Source of the DNA: Microbacterium sp. BLY
GTDB taxonomy: Bacteria; Actinomycetota; Actinomycetes; Actinomycetales; Microbacteriaceae
Length of the DNA stretch: 64,000 bases
Assembly: GCF_017939615.1 (NCBI RefSeq)
Contig: NZ_JAGKSR010000001.1
Coordinates: 496,001 to 560,000, forward strand
Reading direction: 5' to 3'
The position numbers were made by a program, and so were the translations under genes. Below the pieces are notes generated by a model. It was not told the DNA's origin, searched no databases, and was given only the letters and a program-made list of their open reading frames with translations. Shown in pieces: positions 1-8,783 of this stretch (position 1 is the first letter of the stretch; each line of letters opens with the position of its first letter).

Positions 1-771
<771 letters not shown>

Positions 772-829
772 GCGCTCACCTGCTTCCTTGAAGGTTCTGT
801 CGCGATTTCGGCGGACCATTCCGCCGTAA

Positions 830-840
830 ACATCGGATCA
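830..840. promoter_or_regulatory. Imperfect copy of the ACATCSGATGT operator
   Basis: The sequence ACATCGGATCA matches 9 of 11 bases of the palindrome found exactly at 5862, 6015 and 8755. It lies 59 bp upstream of the ABC ATPase start, a sensible place for a repressor site. The right half is broken, so binding is uncertain. Confidence 0.35.
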
Positions 841-872
841 ATTCTGCGACCTGCACCCGGGTCAGTGCAAGT

Positions 873-891
873 TGTATCTAAATGTATCTAA
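873..891. repeat. Tandem TGTATCTAA direct repeat
   Basis: Two copies of TGTATCTAA start at 873 and 883, spaced by 10 bp, one helical turn. They lie upstream of the ABC ATPase gene in an unusually AT-rich stretch. They could be activator half-sites or the promoter of the leftward transcript; on the minus strand TACATT and TAGATA fit a -10 element. Confidence 0.4.
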
Positions 892-951
892 CGAGGGGCG
901 GCGAGGGAAGACCTGTAATAACATCTTGATCTCGAAGCGCGCCGCGCCGCC

Positions 952-1821
952 TCAGTGGAGGCGGATCGAGTCGACCGCGACGAGCTTGTCGCGGATGTAG
1001 GCGTTCGCATGCGCCCCCAGCTCGTCGTTGTCGGTCCAGAGGTTGCGCCAGATGCCGAGCATGCGACTGAGGTCGGGCGCGACCACCGCCGAGGAGAACG
1101 ACTCGAACACGATGGGGCCGTCGTACCCGATGCGCCCGAGCGCCTTGAAGAACGTGTCGAAGTCGACTGTCCCGGTGCCGAGGTAGCCGCGGTGGCTCTC
1201 GCCGATGTGCACGTACCGGAGCGCCGGAGCCGCATCGAGCACCGGCGCGAACATGTCCGACTCCTCGATGTTCATGTGGTACGTGTCGAGGTGGATCCCG
1301 AGGTTCGGACGGTCGACCTCTCCGACATATGCGAGCGCCTGCCGCGCCGTGTTCAGCACGTTGGTCTCGTAGCGGTTGACGACCTCGAGCGAGACCGAGA
1401 CGCCGCGTGCGGCGGCGTGGTCGGCCACCCGCGCGATGGCGCGACGGCTCGATGCCAGGCCCGCGGGCGTCACCGGGTCCATGTACTTCTTCATGGCGCT
1501 GTAGATCACGCCGCAGAAGTGACTGCCGCCCAGCTCGGCGAGCACGTCGACCGCGCGGAGCAGGAGCGCTTCCCCCGCGGCGACCACGGCGGGGTCGCCA
1601 CTCGTGACGTCGGTCTCGTCGGAGAGCCCGAGCGAGGCGCTGACCGCGAGTCCGTGCTCGGCGAGGGCGGCTTTGGCGGCGGTGACATCGAACGAGAACG
1701 GGTCCATCAGGGGGAACTCGATGAGGTCGAAGCCCGCCTGCTTCGTCTTCTCCACCGCGAGGCGGATGCCGTCCGCGTCGAAGGTCCCCGTCCAGACGAG
1801 TCCGTGGCAGCCGATGTTCAT
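952..1821 (-). CDS. Sugar epimerase/isomerase, D-tagatose (D-psicose) 3-epimerase-like TIM barrel
   Basis: A 289-residue TIM-barrel protein of the AP-endonuclease-2/sugar-epimerase superfamily. The pattern fits ketose 3-epimerases: LEVVNRYETN carries the first metal-binding glutamate, HLDTYHMNIEE the Asp/His pair, HIGESHRG the next His, and VFESF the second glutamate. I chose the ATG at 1821 because GGAGGA lies 8 nt before it and MNIGCHGLVWTG matches how such proteins begin; the frame extends upstream without support. It sits divergent from a LacI regulator and upstream of an ABC ATPase. In the cluster it could interconvert ketoses feeding the pathway, but the substrate cannot be read from sequence. 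A LacI-type operator lies about 45 bp upstream. Confidence 0.8.
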   Translation of the reverse strand: MNIGCHGLVWTGTFDADGIRLAVEKTKQAGFDLIEFPLMDPFSFDVTAAKAALAEHGLAVSASLGLSDETDVTSGDPAVVAAGEALLLRAVDVLAELGGSHFCGVIYSAMKKYMDPVTPAGLASSRRAIARVADHAAARGVSVSLEVVNRYETNVLNTARQALAYVGEVDRPNLGIHLDTYHMNIEESDMFAPVLDAAPALRYVHIGESHRGYLGTGTVDFDTFFKALGRIGYDGPIVFESFSSAVVAPDLSRMLGIWRNLWTDNDELGAHANAYIRDKLVAVDSIRLH

Positions 1822-1861
1822 GAACGCTTCCTCCGGCGGGTGTCCGGCACCGTCGCCGCGC

Positions 1862-1883
1862 GGACTTGGCACGTTACAAGTCC
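1862..1883. promoter_or_regulatory. LacI-type operator O1 (inverted repeat)
   Basis: GGACTTG and CAAGTCC form perfect 7-bp arms around an 8-nt spacer. The core TTGGCACGTTACAA has the central CG typical of LacI-family operators. It lies between the divergent epimerase and lacI-type genes, close to the epimerase start. A second near-identical site is at 1934. Confidence 0.65.
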
Positions 1884-1933
1884 GGTGTGCGAGTCACGCT
1901 ACGGGGCGGCGACCTCGGGTGTCAAGAACTTTT

Positions 1934-1962
1934 TTGGCACGTTGCAAGTCGTCCGCTAGCCT
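1934..1962 (+). promoter_or_regulatory. Promoter of the LacI-type gene with overlapping operator O2
   Basis: A -35 element TTGGCA (1934-1939) is separated by exactly 17 bp from TAGCCT (1957-1962). The operator core TTGGCACGTTGCAA (1934-1947) covers the -35 box, so the regulator would block its own transcription. The core differs from O1 by one base. Confidence 0.6.
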
Positions 1963-2011
1963 GGGCGTCATCCGGTCGCCGTCCGACGGCCGCCATCGCC
2001 GAAGGAGGCCC

Positions 2012-3013
2012 ATGCCCGCGAGCGTGAAAGACGTCGCCGCTCTCGCGGGGGTCTCGGCGTCGACCGTGTCGAACTACCTCAACCATCCGCATGTCCTCGG
2101 CGCCGCCAGCCGCGAGCGCGTGCGCGCCGCGATCGCCGAACTCGGCTTCGTGCCGAACGAATCCGCCCGCCAGCTCCGCGCCGGCTCGAGCAAGGCCCTC
2201 GCGCTCATCCTCCTCGACGCCTGGCTGCCGTACTTCAACGATCTCTCCCGCGGCGTCGACGACGTCGCCCGGGAGGGCGGCTGGTCGCTGTTCTTCAGCG
2301 ACAGTGCCCGCGACGTCGCCCGCGAGGAGCAGAACATCGATATGTTCGAGGCCCACCGGGTGCAGGGCATCGTCATCTATCCGCGCGGCGACGTGGTGCC
2401 GCGGCTGGAGCAGCTCGCGGCCCGCGGCATCCGTTCCGTGGTCGTCGGCCCCATCCCCGCCTCCGCGTCCGTCGCCTCCATCACCTTCGACGACCACGGC
2501 GGAGGACGGCTGGCGGGCGAGCACCTGCTCTCCCTCGGCCGCCGCCGCATCCTCTTCCTCGGCGCCCCCGCCGTGAGCCAGTCGAACGACCGTCTGGCGG
2601 GGCTGCGGGACGCCGTGGCGGGATGGGACGCGACGGTGTCGGTGCGGGACGTCGAGCATCTCACGACCGAAGACGGCCTCCGGGCCGGCGCCCACCTCGT
2701 GGAACTCCCCGCGGAGGAGCGCCCGGACGCCGTGTTCGCCGCGAACGACGGGGTCGCCCTCGGCGTGCTCACGCAGCTGCTCCGCCACGGCATCCGCGTG
2801 CCGGAGGAGATCGCCCTCGTCGGATTCGACGACGTGGCCGCCGCGCATCAGAGCGTGGTGCCGCTGACGAGCGTCCGCCAGCCGGGCTATGAGATCGGCC
2901 GGGCCGCCGGGGCTGCTCTGCTGCAGCTCCTCGCCGATCCGACCGCTCCCCCGCCGGCGCCGACGCCGTTCCCCGCCGAGCTCGTCGTGCGGGAGTCCAC
3001 CGTCGGGCGGTGA
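2012..3013 (+). CDS. LacI-family transcriptional regulator
   Basis: A 333-residue repressor-type regulator. The N-terminus VKDVAALAGVSASTVSNYLN is the LacI helix-turn-helix, followed by the hinge helix region ESARQLRAGSSK and a periplasmic-binding-protein-like effector domain (about residues 60-330) with FAANDGVALGVL and LVGFDDVAAA motifs. The start at 2012 is set by a strong GAAGGAGG 4-11 nt upstream; the frame is open further upstream without sense. It is divergent from the sugar epimerase, and two matching operators lie in the gap, one over its own -35 box. It likely senses a sugar of the adjoining pathway. A long hairpin follows its stop. Confidence 0.9.
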   Translation: MPASVKDVAALAGVSASTVSNYLNHPHVLGAASRERVRAAIAELGFVPNESARQLRAGSSKALALILLDAWLPYFNDLSRGVDDVAREGGWSLFFSDSARDVAREEQNIDMFEAHRVQGIVIYPRGDVVPRLEQLAARGIRSVVVGPIPASASVASITFDDHGGGRLAGEHLLSLGRRRILFLGAPAVSQSNDRLAGLRDAVAGWDATVSVRDVEHLTTEDGLRAGAHLVELPAEERPDAVFAANDGVALGVLTQLLRHGIRVPEEIALVGFDDVAAAHQSVVPLTSVRQPGYEIGRAAGAALLQLLADPTAPPPAPTPFPAELVVRESTVGR

Positions 3014-3019
3014 ACCCCG

Positions 3020-3106
3020 CGTTCACAACTCAGGAGAAGAGCGCCGCTCGGCGTCGAATCGGCCGGTCCGGCCGATTCCGCCGACGTTTCTCCTGAGTTG
3101 TGAACG
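3020..3106. terminator. Long nested hairpin between convergent genes
   Basis: A perfect 19-bp inverted repeat (3020-3038 with 3088-3106; outer arm begins CGTTCACAACTCAGG) encloses a second perfect 11-bp repeat GAATCGGCCGG (3056-3066 with 3068-3078) and CGGCG/CGCCG between. It fills the whole space between the stops of the LacI-type and mutarotase genes, so a bidirectional terminator is the simplest reading, although there is no T-tract. Confidence 0.7.
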
Positions 3107-3109
3107 ACG

Positions 3110-3529
3110 TCAGGCCGAGGGGTGACCGACCACGCCCTTCCGGAGCAGCGCGTTGCCGTACTTGCGCGTCTCTCCCGTGCGCACCATCAGGTACGCCTCC
3201 TTCGCGACGTCGTAATAGGCGAAGCGCTCGACGAACCGGGTCGTGTCGAGTTCGGTGCCCGCCGCGGCCATGAGCTCGTGCTGCACCTGCAGCACCTCGC
3301 CGTCGGCGGAGGTCATCAGATCGATCCCCGGAGCGTCGTCGAGGGGCAGCACGCTGCGGATGGCGGCGACGACCTCGGGCGTCGTGGTGCCGGGAAGGTC
3401 GACCACGCGGGCACCGAGACCCCAGGCCGGGAAGTGCGCGTCGGCGACGACCACGGCGTCGGAGTGCCCCATCCGGTCGAGATGCAGCAGCAGCTCCCCG
3501 GTGAGCAACGGGTGGATTCCTTCGAGCAC
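3110..3529 (-). CDS. fucU: L-fucose mutarotase-like protein (RbsD/FucU family)
   Basis: A 139-residue RbsD/FucU-fold protein that would interconvert anomers of the free sugar, supplying the form used by the adjacent dehydrogenase. It contains the family pattern RMGHSDAVVVADAHFP near residues 19-34 and a C-terminal ALLRKGVV strand. The residue set after the histidine and the cluster favour FucU over ribose pyranase; a true RbsD paralogue sits at 11226 with a ribokinase. Start is GTG at 3529 with GAGGAG 7 nt upstream. It lies 27 bp after the aldo/keto reductase and appears to be the last gene of that leftward operon, ending at a long hairpin. Confidence 0.85.
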   Translation of the reverse strand: MLEGIHPLLTGELLLHLDRMGHSDAVVVADAHFPAWGLGARVVDLPGTTTPEVVAAIRSVLPLDDAPGIDLMTSADGEVLQVQHELMAAAGTELDTTRFVERFAYYDVAKEAYLMVRTGETRKYGNALLRKGVVGHPSA

Positions 3530-3556
3530 GGCGGCTCCTCTCGGTCGGGAGGCGGA

Positions 3557-4525
3557 TCAGGATGCGGGGATCAGGCCCTCGGCCGCGAGGTTCTCCCACA
3601 GGGCGGAGGGGATCTCCCGGGCCGCGTACTCGGCATTCTGCCGCAGCTGCGCTGGTCGGCTGCCGCCGACGACCACCGAGCGCACGACGTCGGCCTGCAG
3701 CGGGTACTGGATGGCGGCGGCAGGGAGCGGCACGTCGTGGTCGGCGCAGACTGCGGCGATGCGCACGAGTCGGTCCCAGAGCTCGTCCGGAAGCTGCCCG
3801 TACTCGTACCGGCCGTCCCGACGCGGCTCGTTCGCCGCGAGGAGCCCGGAGTTGAACACCGATGCCGCGACGATCCCCGTGCCGGTCTCCCGACAGGCCG
3901 GGAGCACGTCGACGGCGGCGGGCTGCTCCAGCAGCGTGTACCGACCGGCCACCATCACGAGGTCGAGGTCGGCCGAGCGGACAGACGCTGCCAGGGCATC
4001 GGACACCATCGAGCCGATGCCGATCGCGGTCACCTCGCCGTCCGCGCGCAACTGCTCCAGCGCGGGAAGGGCCTCGGCGAGCGCGAGGTCGAGGTCGTGC
4101 CGCTCCGGATCGTGCAGATAGAGGAGGTCGATGCGCTCGATGCCGAGGCGCTCGCGCGACTCCTCCAGGCTCGTGCGGATGCCGTCGGCCGAGAAGTCCC
4201 ACACGCGGCGGAGGTCGTCCGGCACGTGGAAGTCGTTGGCGGTGTCGAGGCCGCCGTCGTGGTCGGGGTTGGGGCGCAGCAGCCGGCCGACCTTGGTCGA
4301 GAGCACGTACTCGTCGCGGGGCTTCGTCTGCAGGAACGCGCCAAGGCGGCGCTCCGACAGCCCGAGGCCGTAGTGCGGTGCCGTGTCGTAGAACCGGATG
4401 CCGCTCTCCCATGCCGCATCGAGCACGGCCCACGCGTCGTCGTCGGAGAGGGGACGGAACAGGTTGCCGACGTTCGCGGCCCCGTAGCCGAGCCGCGGGA
4501 CGGTCAGGCGCTCAGATGCCGACAT
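3557..4525 (-). CDS. Aldo/keto reductase, probable L-fucose (6-deoxy-hexose) dehydrogenase
   Basis: A 322-residue NAD(P)-dependent aldo/keto reductase. The catalytic tetrad is visible: Asp and Tyr in [10 protein letters not shown], Lys in STKVGR, and His in LLYLHDPE. The C-terminal [11 protein letters not shown] strand is the cofactor 2'-phosphate/ribose loop region. In this cluster the expected reaction is oxidation of the free aldose to a 1,5-lactone, the first step of the non-phosphorylated fucose route. Start chosen at ATG 4525; an upstream GTG at 4531 is possible. It overlaps the end of the dehydratase gene by 14 nt, indicating translational coupling. Sugar specificity is inferred from neighbours. 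Confidence 0.85.
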   Translation of the reverse strand: MSASERLTVPRLGYGAANVGNLFRPLSDDDAWAVLDAAWESGIRFYDTAPHYGLGLSERRLGAFLQTKPRDEYVLSTKVGRLLRPNPDHDGGLDTANDFHVPDDLRRVWDFSADGIRTSLEESRERLGIERIDLLYLHDPERHDLDLALAEALPALEQLRADGEVTAIGIGSMVSDALAASVRSADLDLVMVAGRYTLLEQPAAVDVLPACRETGTGIVAASVFNSGLLAANEPRRDGRYEYGQLPDELWDRLVRIAAVCADHDVPLPAAAIQYPLQADVVRSVVVGGSRPAQLRQNAEYAAREIPSALWENLAAEGLIPAS

Positions 4526-5807
4526 GCGCACCGGTCCAGGTGTATTCCGCGATGCTGTCGGCCTTCATCTCCATGCCCGTGCCCGGTGCGGTCGGCGCCG
4601 TGTAGGAGCCGCCCTGGATGTCGGTCGGCACGACGAAGTGCTCGTGCAGGTGGTCGACGAACTCGATGAGGCGGCCTTCGCGGGTGCCGGAGACGGCGAC
4701 GAAGTCGAACATCGACAGGTGCTGCACGGCTTCGCAGAGGCCGACGCCGCCGGCGTGCGGACACACCGGCACGCCGAATTTCGCGGCGAGCAGCAGGTTG
4801 GCGATGTTCTCGTTGACTCCGGCGACGCGGACGGCGTCGATCTGCATGACCGAGATCGCGTCGGCCTGCAGGAGCTGCTTGAAGATCATCCGGTTCTGCG
4901 CGTGCTCACCGGTGGCGACCCGGATCGGGGCGACGCCGCGGGCGATCTCGGCGTGGCCGAGGATGTCGTCCGGGCTGGTCGGCTCCTCGATCCAGGCCGG
5001 GTGGAACTCGGCGAGCGCGTTCACCCACTCGATCGCCTCCGACACCTCCCAGCGCTGGTTCGCGTCGATGGCGATCGGGAAGTCGGGACCGCACACCTCC
5101 CGCGCCTTCCGGAAGCGGCGGATGTCGTCCTGCAGGTCGGCGCCCACCTTGAGCTTGATCTGCGTGAACCCGTCGGCCATGGCCTCGCGGGCGAGGCGTT
5201 CGAGCTTCTCGTCGGAGTAGCCGAGCCAACCGGGGCTGGTCGTGTAGCCGGGGTAACCGGTGGCGAGGAGCTGCTGCTCGCGCTCGGCGCGACCGGGCTC
5301 CGCCGCCCGCAGGATCTCCAGCGCCTCCTCGCGGGTGAGCGCGTTGGTGAGGTAGCGGAAGTCGACGAGGTCGACGAGCTGCTCCGGGGTCATCCGGGCA
5401 AGGAGCTGCCAGAGCGGCAGGCCCGCGCGCTTGGCCTTGATGTCCCACAGCGCGTTGACGACCGCGCCGATGGCCATGTGCATGACGCCCTTCTCGGGGC
5501 CGAGCCAGCGCAGCTGGGAATCGCCGATGATCTCGCGGAACGTGCCGCCCATGTCGTCGAGCAGGGGTTCGATCTCGCGCCCGACGAGGTGCCCGGCGAG
5601 CGCGTCGATGGCGGCGACCTGCACGTCATTGCCGCGGCCGATCGTGAAGACGAAGGCGTGCCCCTCGATGTCGTCGCCGGCGTCCGTGCGGACGATGACG
5701 TACGCGGCGGAGTAGTCGGGGTCCGGGTTCATGGCGTCGGAGCCGTCGAGGCTCAGCGACGTGGGGAAGCGGATGTCGGTGGTGTCGAGGGCGACGATAC
5801 GGCTCAC
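4512..5807 (-). CDS. L-fuconate dehydratase-like enolase-superfamily enzyme
   Basis: A 431-residue enolase-superfamily acid-sugar dehydratase; fuconate dehydratases are about 430-440 residues. Visible are the KxK base motif in QIKLKVG, metal ligands in [14 protein letters not shown] and ATGEHAQNR, and the general acid/base His in [12 protein letters not shown]. It would convert L-fuconate to 2-keto-3-deoxy-L-fuconate. Translation starts at GTG 5807, preceded by GGAGAGG; a longer upstream frame lacks support. It heads the leftward operon with the aldo/keto reductase and mutarotase. Its promoter (TTGACA at 5879-5884, TACACT at 5855-5860, minus strand) overlaps the rightward FAH promoter around one shared operator. 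Confidence 0.9.
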   Translation of the reverse strand: MSRIVALDTTDIRFPTSLSLDGSDAMNPDPDYSAAYVIVRTDAGDDIEGHAFVFTIGRGNDVQVAAIDALAGHLVGREIEPLLDDMGGTFREIIGDSQLRWLGPEKGVMHMAIGAVVNALWDIKAKRAGLPLWQLLARMTPEQLVDLVDFRYLTNALTREEALEILRAAEPGRAEREQQLLATGYPGYTTSPGWLGYSDEKLERLAREAMADGFTQIKLKVGADLQDDIRRFRKAREVCGPDFPIAIDANQRWEVSEAIEWVNALAEFHPAWIEEPTSPDDILGHAEIARGVAPIRVATGEHAQNRMIFKQLLQADAISVMQIDAVRVAGVNENIANLLLAAKFGVPVCPHAGGVGLCEAVQHLSMFDFVAVSGTREGRLIEFVDHLHEHFVVPTDIQGGSYTAPTAPGTGMEMKADSIAEYTWTGAHVGI

Positions 5808-5850
5808 GGGGGTCCTCTCCCTGCACGGGTCATTCTTCCGTGCGGATCCC

Positions 5851-5884
5851 TTGGAGTGTAAACATCCGATGTCTATACTGTCAA
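5851..5884. promoter_or_regulatory. Overlapping divergent promoters sharing one operator
   Basis: Rightward: TTGGAG (5851-5856), 17-bp spacer, TATACT (5874-5879). Leftward: TTGACA (5879-5884 on the minus strand), 18-bp spacer, TACACT (5855-5860). The palindrome ACATCCGATGT (5862-5872) lies inside both spacers, so one bound regulator would silence both operons. The same 11-mer is at 8755 beside the FCD/GntR gene, the likely ligand-responsive repressor. Confidence 0.8.
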
Positions 5885-5930
5885 CGAGACCGGCCGCTGA
5901 GCAGCGGCCTCCCGAACGATCAGGAGAATC

Positions 5931-6791
5931 ATGAAGTTCGCGCGGCTCGGCACCCCGGGGGCGGAGATCCCCGTCCTTGTGGAGGGTGACCGCTACCTCG
6001 ACCTCCGCCCGGTGACATCCGATGTCAACGGCGACTTCCTTGCGGGAGACTTCGTCGCCCGCGTCGCCGCCGCCCGCGACGCCGGGGAGCTCCCCGAGCT
6101 GCCGGACGCCGCGACGATGCGCATCGGCGCCCCGATCGCCCGCCCCAGCGCGGTGATCTGCATCGGGATGAACTACGCCGCGCACGCCGCGGAGTCGGGC
6201 TCCGAGCCGCCGACCATCCCCATCATCTTCCTCAAGACGCCCAACACGGTCGTCGGCCCGAACGACGCCGTGACGATCCCGCGCGGGAGCGAGAAGACGG
6301 ACTGGGAGGTCGAGCTCGGCATCGTGATCGGCACTCGCACCGCCTACCTCGACTCCCCGGAGGAGTCGATGGCGCACGTGGCCGGCTTCGTCGCCGCGAA
6401 CGACGTGTCCGAGCGCGACTTCCAGATGGCGGTCTCCGGCGGGCAGTGGTCGAAGGGCAAGATCGCCTTCGGCTTCAACCCCACGGGTCCCTGGCTGGTC
6501 ACGCCGGACGAGGTCGACCATCAGGCGCTCGGCCTCCGCAGCTTCGTGAACGGCGAGCCGCGGCAGGACTCGAACACGAGCGACATGATCTTCACGGTCG
6601 AGCAGATCGTGCACCACCTGTCGCAGTACGTGACGCTCGAGCCCGGTGACCTGATCCTCACCGGCACCCCGCAGGGCGTGGCCCTGTCCGGCAAGTACCC
6701 CTACCTGGCCGCGGGCGACGTGGTCGAGATCGAGATCGACGGCCTCGGCCGGCAGCGCCAGGACTTCATCGCATGGGAGGCAGAGAAGTGA
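5931..6791 (+). CDS. FAH-family hydrolase, probable 2,4-diketo-3-deoxy-L-fuconate hydrolase
   Basis: A 286-residue fumarylacetoacetate-hydrolase-family enzyme. The core motif [14 protein letters not shown] is followed by [14 protein letters not shown], the metal-binding segment [11 protein letters not shown], the conserved [12 protein letters not shown] and [13 protein letters not shown]. Where many relatives read GKSFDTF the protein reads [13 protein letters not shown], a local difference near the substrate loop. In the pathway it would cleave the diketo acid to pyruvate and L-lactate. ATG 5931 follows CAGGAGA. The gene is first of a rightward two-gene operon with the SDR, and carries an exact operator copy inside codons 29-32. 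Confidence 0.85.
   Translation: MKFARLGTPGAEIPVLVEGDRYLDLRPVTSDVNGDFLAGDFVARVAAARDAGELPELPDAATMRIGAPIARPSAVICIGMNYAAHAAESGSEPPTIPIIFLKTPNTVVGPNDAVTIPRGSEKTDWEVELGIVIGTRTAYLDSPEESMAHVAGFVAANDVSERDFQMAVSGGQWSKGKIAFGFNPTGPWLVTPDEVDHQALGLRSFVNGEPRQDSNTSDMIFTVEQIVHHLSQYVTLEPGDLILTGTPQGVALSGKYPYLAAGDVVEIEIDGLGRQRQDFIAWEAEK
6015..6025. promoter_or_regulatory. Intragenic exact copy of the ACATCCGATGT operator
   Basis: The exact 11-mer of the divergent promoter recurs here, flanked to give the 13-bp palindrome GACATCCGATGTC. It is 153 bp downstream of the promoter copy, inside the FAH gene. An auxiliary looping site or transcription roadblock is plausible. Confidence 0.55.
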
Positions 6792-7558
6792 CGCTTCGAC
6801 AGGCTCAGGGACCGGGCACGGAAGGCCTCGTGGCCATCGTCACCGGTGGCGCGTCCGGCATCGGCGCGGCGATCGCCGACCGTCTGCACGCGGACGGCGT
6901 CATCGTCGCGGTCCTCGACCGCGACACGACCCACGCCGACGAGCGCTTCGCCGCGTTCACCGCCGACGTCTCCGACCGTGCGAGCGTGGACGCCGCCGTC
7001 GCCGCCGTCGCCGAGCGGTTCGGCCGCATCGACATCATCGTCAACAACGCCGGCATCGGAGCGCAGGGCGACATCGCCACGAACGACGACGACGAGTGGG
7101 CGCGCGTCCTCTCCATCAACGTCACCGGCATCGCGCGGGTGACGTCGGCGGCGCTGCCCTGGCTGCGGAAGTCCCCGGCCGCCGCGGTGTGCAACACCGC
7201 GTCGATCGCCTCCACGACCGGAATCCCGCAGCGAGCGCTGTACTCCGCGTCGAAGGGCGCCGTGTCGGCCCTGACCCGCGCGATGGCGGCCGACCACCTG
7301 CGCGAGGGCATCCGCGTCAATGCGGTCAACCCCGGCACGGCGGACACCCCCTGGGTCGGACGCCTGCTCGACTCCGCTGCCGATCCCGCCGCCGAGCGGG
7401 CTGCACTGGAGGCTCGCCAGCCGCACGGCCGCCTGGTGAGCCCCGACGAGGTCGCCGCCGCCGTCGCCTACCTCGTGAGTCCCGCCGCGGGCTCCACCAC
7501 CGGCACCTTCATCGAGGTCGACGGGGGGATGGCGCAGCTCCGCCTCCGCCCCGAGTGA
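6788..7558 (+). CDS. SDR oxidoreductase, probable 2-keto-3-deoxy-L-fuconate dehydrogenase
   Basis: A classical short-chain dehydrogenase of about 256 residues. It has the NAD-binding TGGASGIG motif, NNAG, catalytic Ser in CNTASIAS, and YSASK (Tyr/Lys), with [12 protein letters not shown] after it. It would oxidise 2-keto-3-deoxy-L-fuconate at C4, just before the FAH hydrolase step. GTG 6788 overlaps the previous stop by 4 nt (GTGA) and is preferred; ATG 6773 would overlap by 19 nt. The first codons are made of the dispersed repeat CTTCGACAGGCTCAGGGACC (6794-6813), giving a non-conserved leader TLRQAQGPG before the Rossmann strand. A hairpin terminator follows the stop. Confidence 0.85.
   Translation: MTLRQAQGPGTEGLVAIVTGGASGIGAAIADRLHADGVIVAVLDRDTTHADERFAAFTADVSDRASVDAAVAAVAERFGRIDIIVNNAGIGAQGDIATNDDDEWARVLSINVTGIARVTSAALPWLRKSPAAAVCNTASIASTTGIPQRALYSASKGAVSALTRAMAADHLREGIRVNAVNPGTADTPWVGRLLDSAADPAAERAALEARQPHGRLVSPDEVAAAVAYLVSPAAGSTTGTFIEVDGGMAQLRLRPE
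6794..6813 (+). repeat. Dispersed repeat unit inside the SDR gene start
   Basis: CTTCGACAGGCTCAGGGACC. The same unit is clustered at 29221-29329, 41744-41794 and 59826-59883. Here it forms codons 3-9 of the SDR gene, counted from GTG 6788. Confidence 0.8.
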
Positions 7559-7570
7559 CCCGATCTTCCC

Positions 7571-7607
7571 GACGGCCCGGTGTCTCCCCGCGAGACCCCG
7601 GGCCGTC
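7571..7607 (+). terminator. Hairpin terminator after the FAH-SDR operon
   Basis: GACGGCCCGG (7571-7580) pairs with CCGGGCCGTC (7598-7607), and inner GTCTC/GAGAC extends the stem, leaving loop CCCGC. It starts 12 nt after the SDR stop. The following 230 bp to the lactonase gene are C-rich and hold GGGATCAGAA in both orientations but no ORF I would call. Confidence 0.7.
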
Positions 7608-7836
7608 CCCGTCCCCTCCCCATCCGGTCCCCATCCCGTCCCGCCCCGCCCCACCGTTCGGGATCAGAACCGCCCCTCCACCCCGCCCCGCACGCCCCTT
7701 TCTGATCCCGCACGCCGCACGCTCCCGGGAGGGTCGATCGTGAGCCGTGCGGCACCCATCCGGCCGGGATCAGAAACGGGCCCGGGCGGGGCTCGGGAGG
7801 TGGCATATCGCACTCGCCCCGCGTAAGGGGGTGGGA

Positions 7837-8736
7837 CTAGAGGGAGTAGACGGAGGTGGCGGTGCCGTGGAAGAGGGCGTCGCGGTCGATGCCGCGGGAG
7901 GAGGCCCAGGTCGCCACGGCGTCGGCCCAGCGGCTGCGCGCGGTCGGCTGATAGGTGGGCGCGCCGTCGGCGGGAGCGTGCGGGTCGCCCGGCTCCGCGG
8001 GACCGATCACCGACACGGGCCAGTCGCTCCCCCACATCAGGCGCTCGGGACCGAAGACGTCGGCCGCGGTGTCGAGGAACGGTTCGAGCTGCGCGAGACT
8101 CCAGTCCCCTCCGGCCTCCGCCGGCAGACCCGACACCTTGCAGAACACCTGAGGATGCCGCGCCAGCTCGGCCAGATCCCGCTCCCACTCCACAGAGGGC
8201 GTGCGCGGAGCGGAAGCCGTCCCGACCTCGGGCTTGCCCAGGTGGTCGAGCACGATCCGCAGCTCCGGGATCGCGCCGGACAGTCGCGCGACGTCGGGGA
8301 GCTGCGCGGCGCGCACGCACGCGTCGAAGGTCCACCCGTGCGCCGCGACCTCACGCGCACCCGAGATGAACGCCGACGAGAGCATCACGCCGTCCGGCTC
8401 CCCCTGCAGCAGATGACGCACCCCGACGACCAGAGGTTCCGCGGTGAGGCTCTCCAAGTGCACCGTGGTGTCGGTGCCGCGGTCCAGGCGGGCGCCGGCG
8501 ACGATGCCGACCACCCCGAGCCGCTCCGCCTGTGCGGCGACCCACCGCACCTCGGCGAGGAAGTCGTCCTCGGCGGTCTCGGCCTGGACGAACACGGCTC
8601 GTTCGGCCGTGGCCGCATCGAGTCGCGCATGCTCCAGCTCGATGTCGCCGAAGCGCCACGCGAGCGGGCCCTCGAGCCACGTGTACGCGAGGACCTCCGG
8701 GTCCCACAGGTGCAGGTGAGAGTCGAGGATGCGCAT
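7837..8736 (-). CDS. Amidohydrolase-family lactonase, probable L-fucono-1,5-lactonase
   Basis: A 299-residue amidohydrolase of the family holding L-fuconolactonase and 2-pyrone-4,6-dicarboxylate hydrolase. Metal-binding HLHLWDP is at the N-terminus (residues 7-13), HLGKPEV in the middle and MWGSDWPVS carries the late catalytic Asp. It would open the lactone made by the aldo/keto reductase to L-fuconate. The start ATG 8736 is preceded by CAGGAT 6 nt upstream, suggesting a leaderless transcript, and the operator ACATCGGATGT (8755-8765) lies directly upstream of that -10. It is divergent from the FCD/GntR regulator. Confidence 0.85.
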   Translation of the reverse strand: MRILDSHLHLWDPEVLAYTWLEGPLAWRFGDIELEHARLDAATAERAVFVQAETAEDDFLAEVRWVAAQAERLGVVGIVAGARLDRGTDTTVHLESLTAEPLVVGVRHLLQGEPDGVMLSSAFISGAREVAAHGWTFDACVRAAQLPDVARLSGAIPELRIVLDHLGKPEVGTASAPRTPSVEWERDLAELARHPQVFCKVSGLPAEAGGDWSLAQLEPFLDTAADVFGPERLMWGSDWPVSVIGPAEPGDPHAPADGAPTYQPTARSRWADAVATWASSRGIDRDALFHGTATSVYSL

Positions 8737-8754
8737 GCCCCCATCCTGCCGCAG

Positions 8755-8765
8755 ACATCGGATGT
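8755..8765. promoter_or_regulatory. Operator ACATCGGATGT between lactonase and GntR genes
   Basis: Exact third copy of the palindrome. It is 6 bp upstream of the lactonase -10-like CAGGAT (minus strand, 8743-8748) and 18 bp upstream of the regulator start, so it would control both, including autoregulation. Confidence 0.75.
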
Positions 8766-8783
8766 TGTGCGAGGATGAGCGCC

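Noticed and set aside
1604-2011. Longer N-terminus for the LacI regulator
   Set aside because: The added residues overlap the divergent epimerase gene and the promoter/operators; LacI proteins begin right before the helix-turn-helix.
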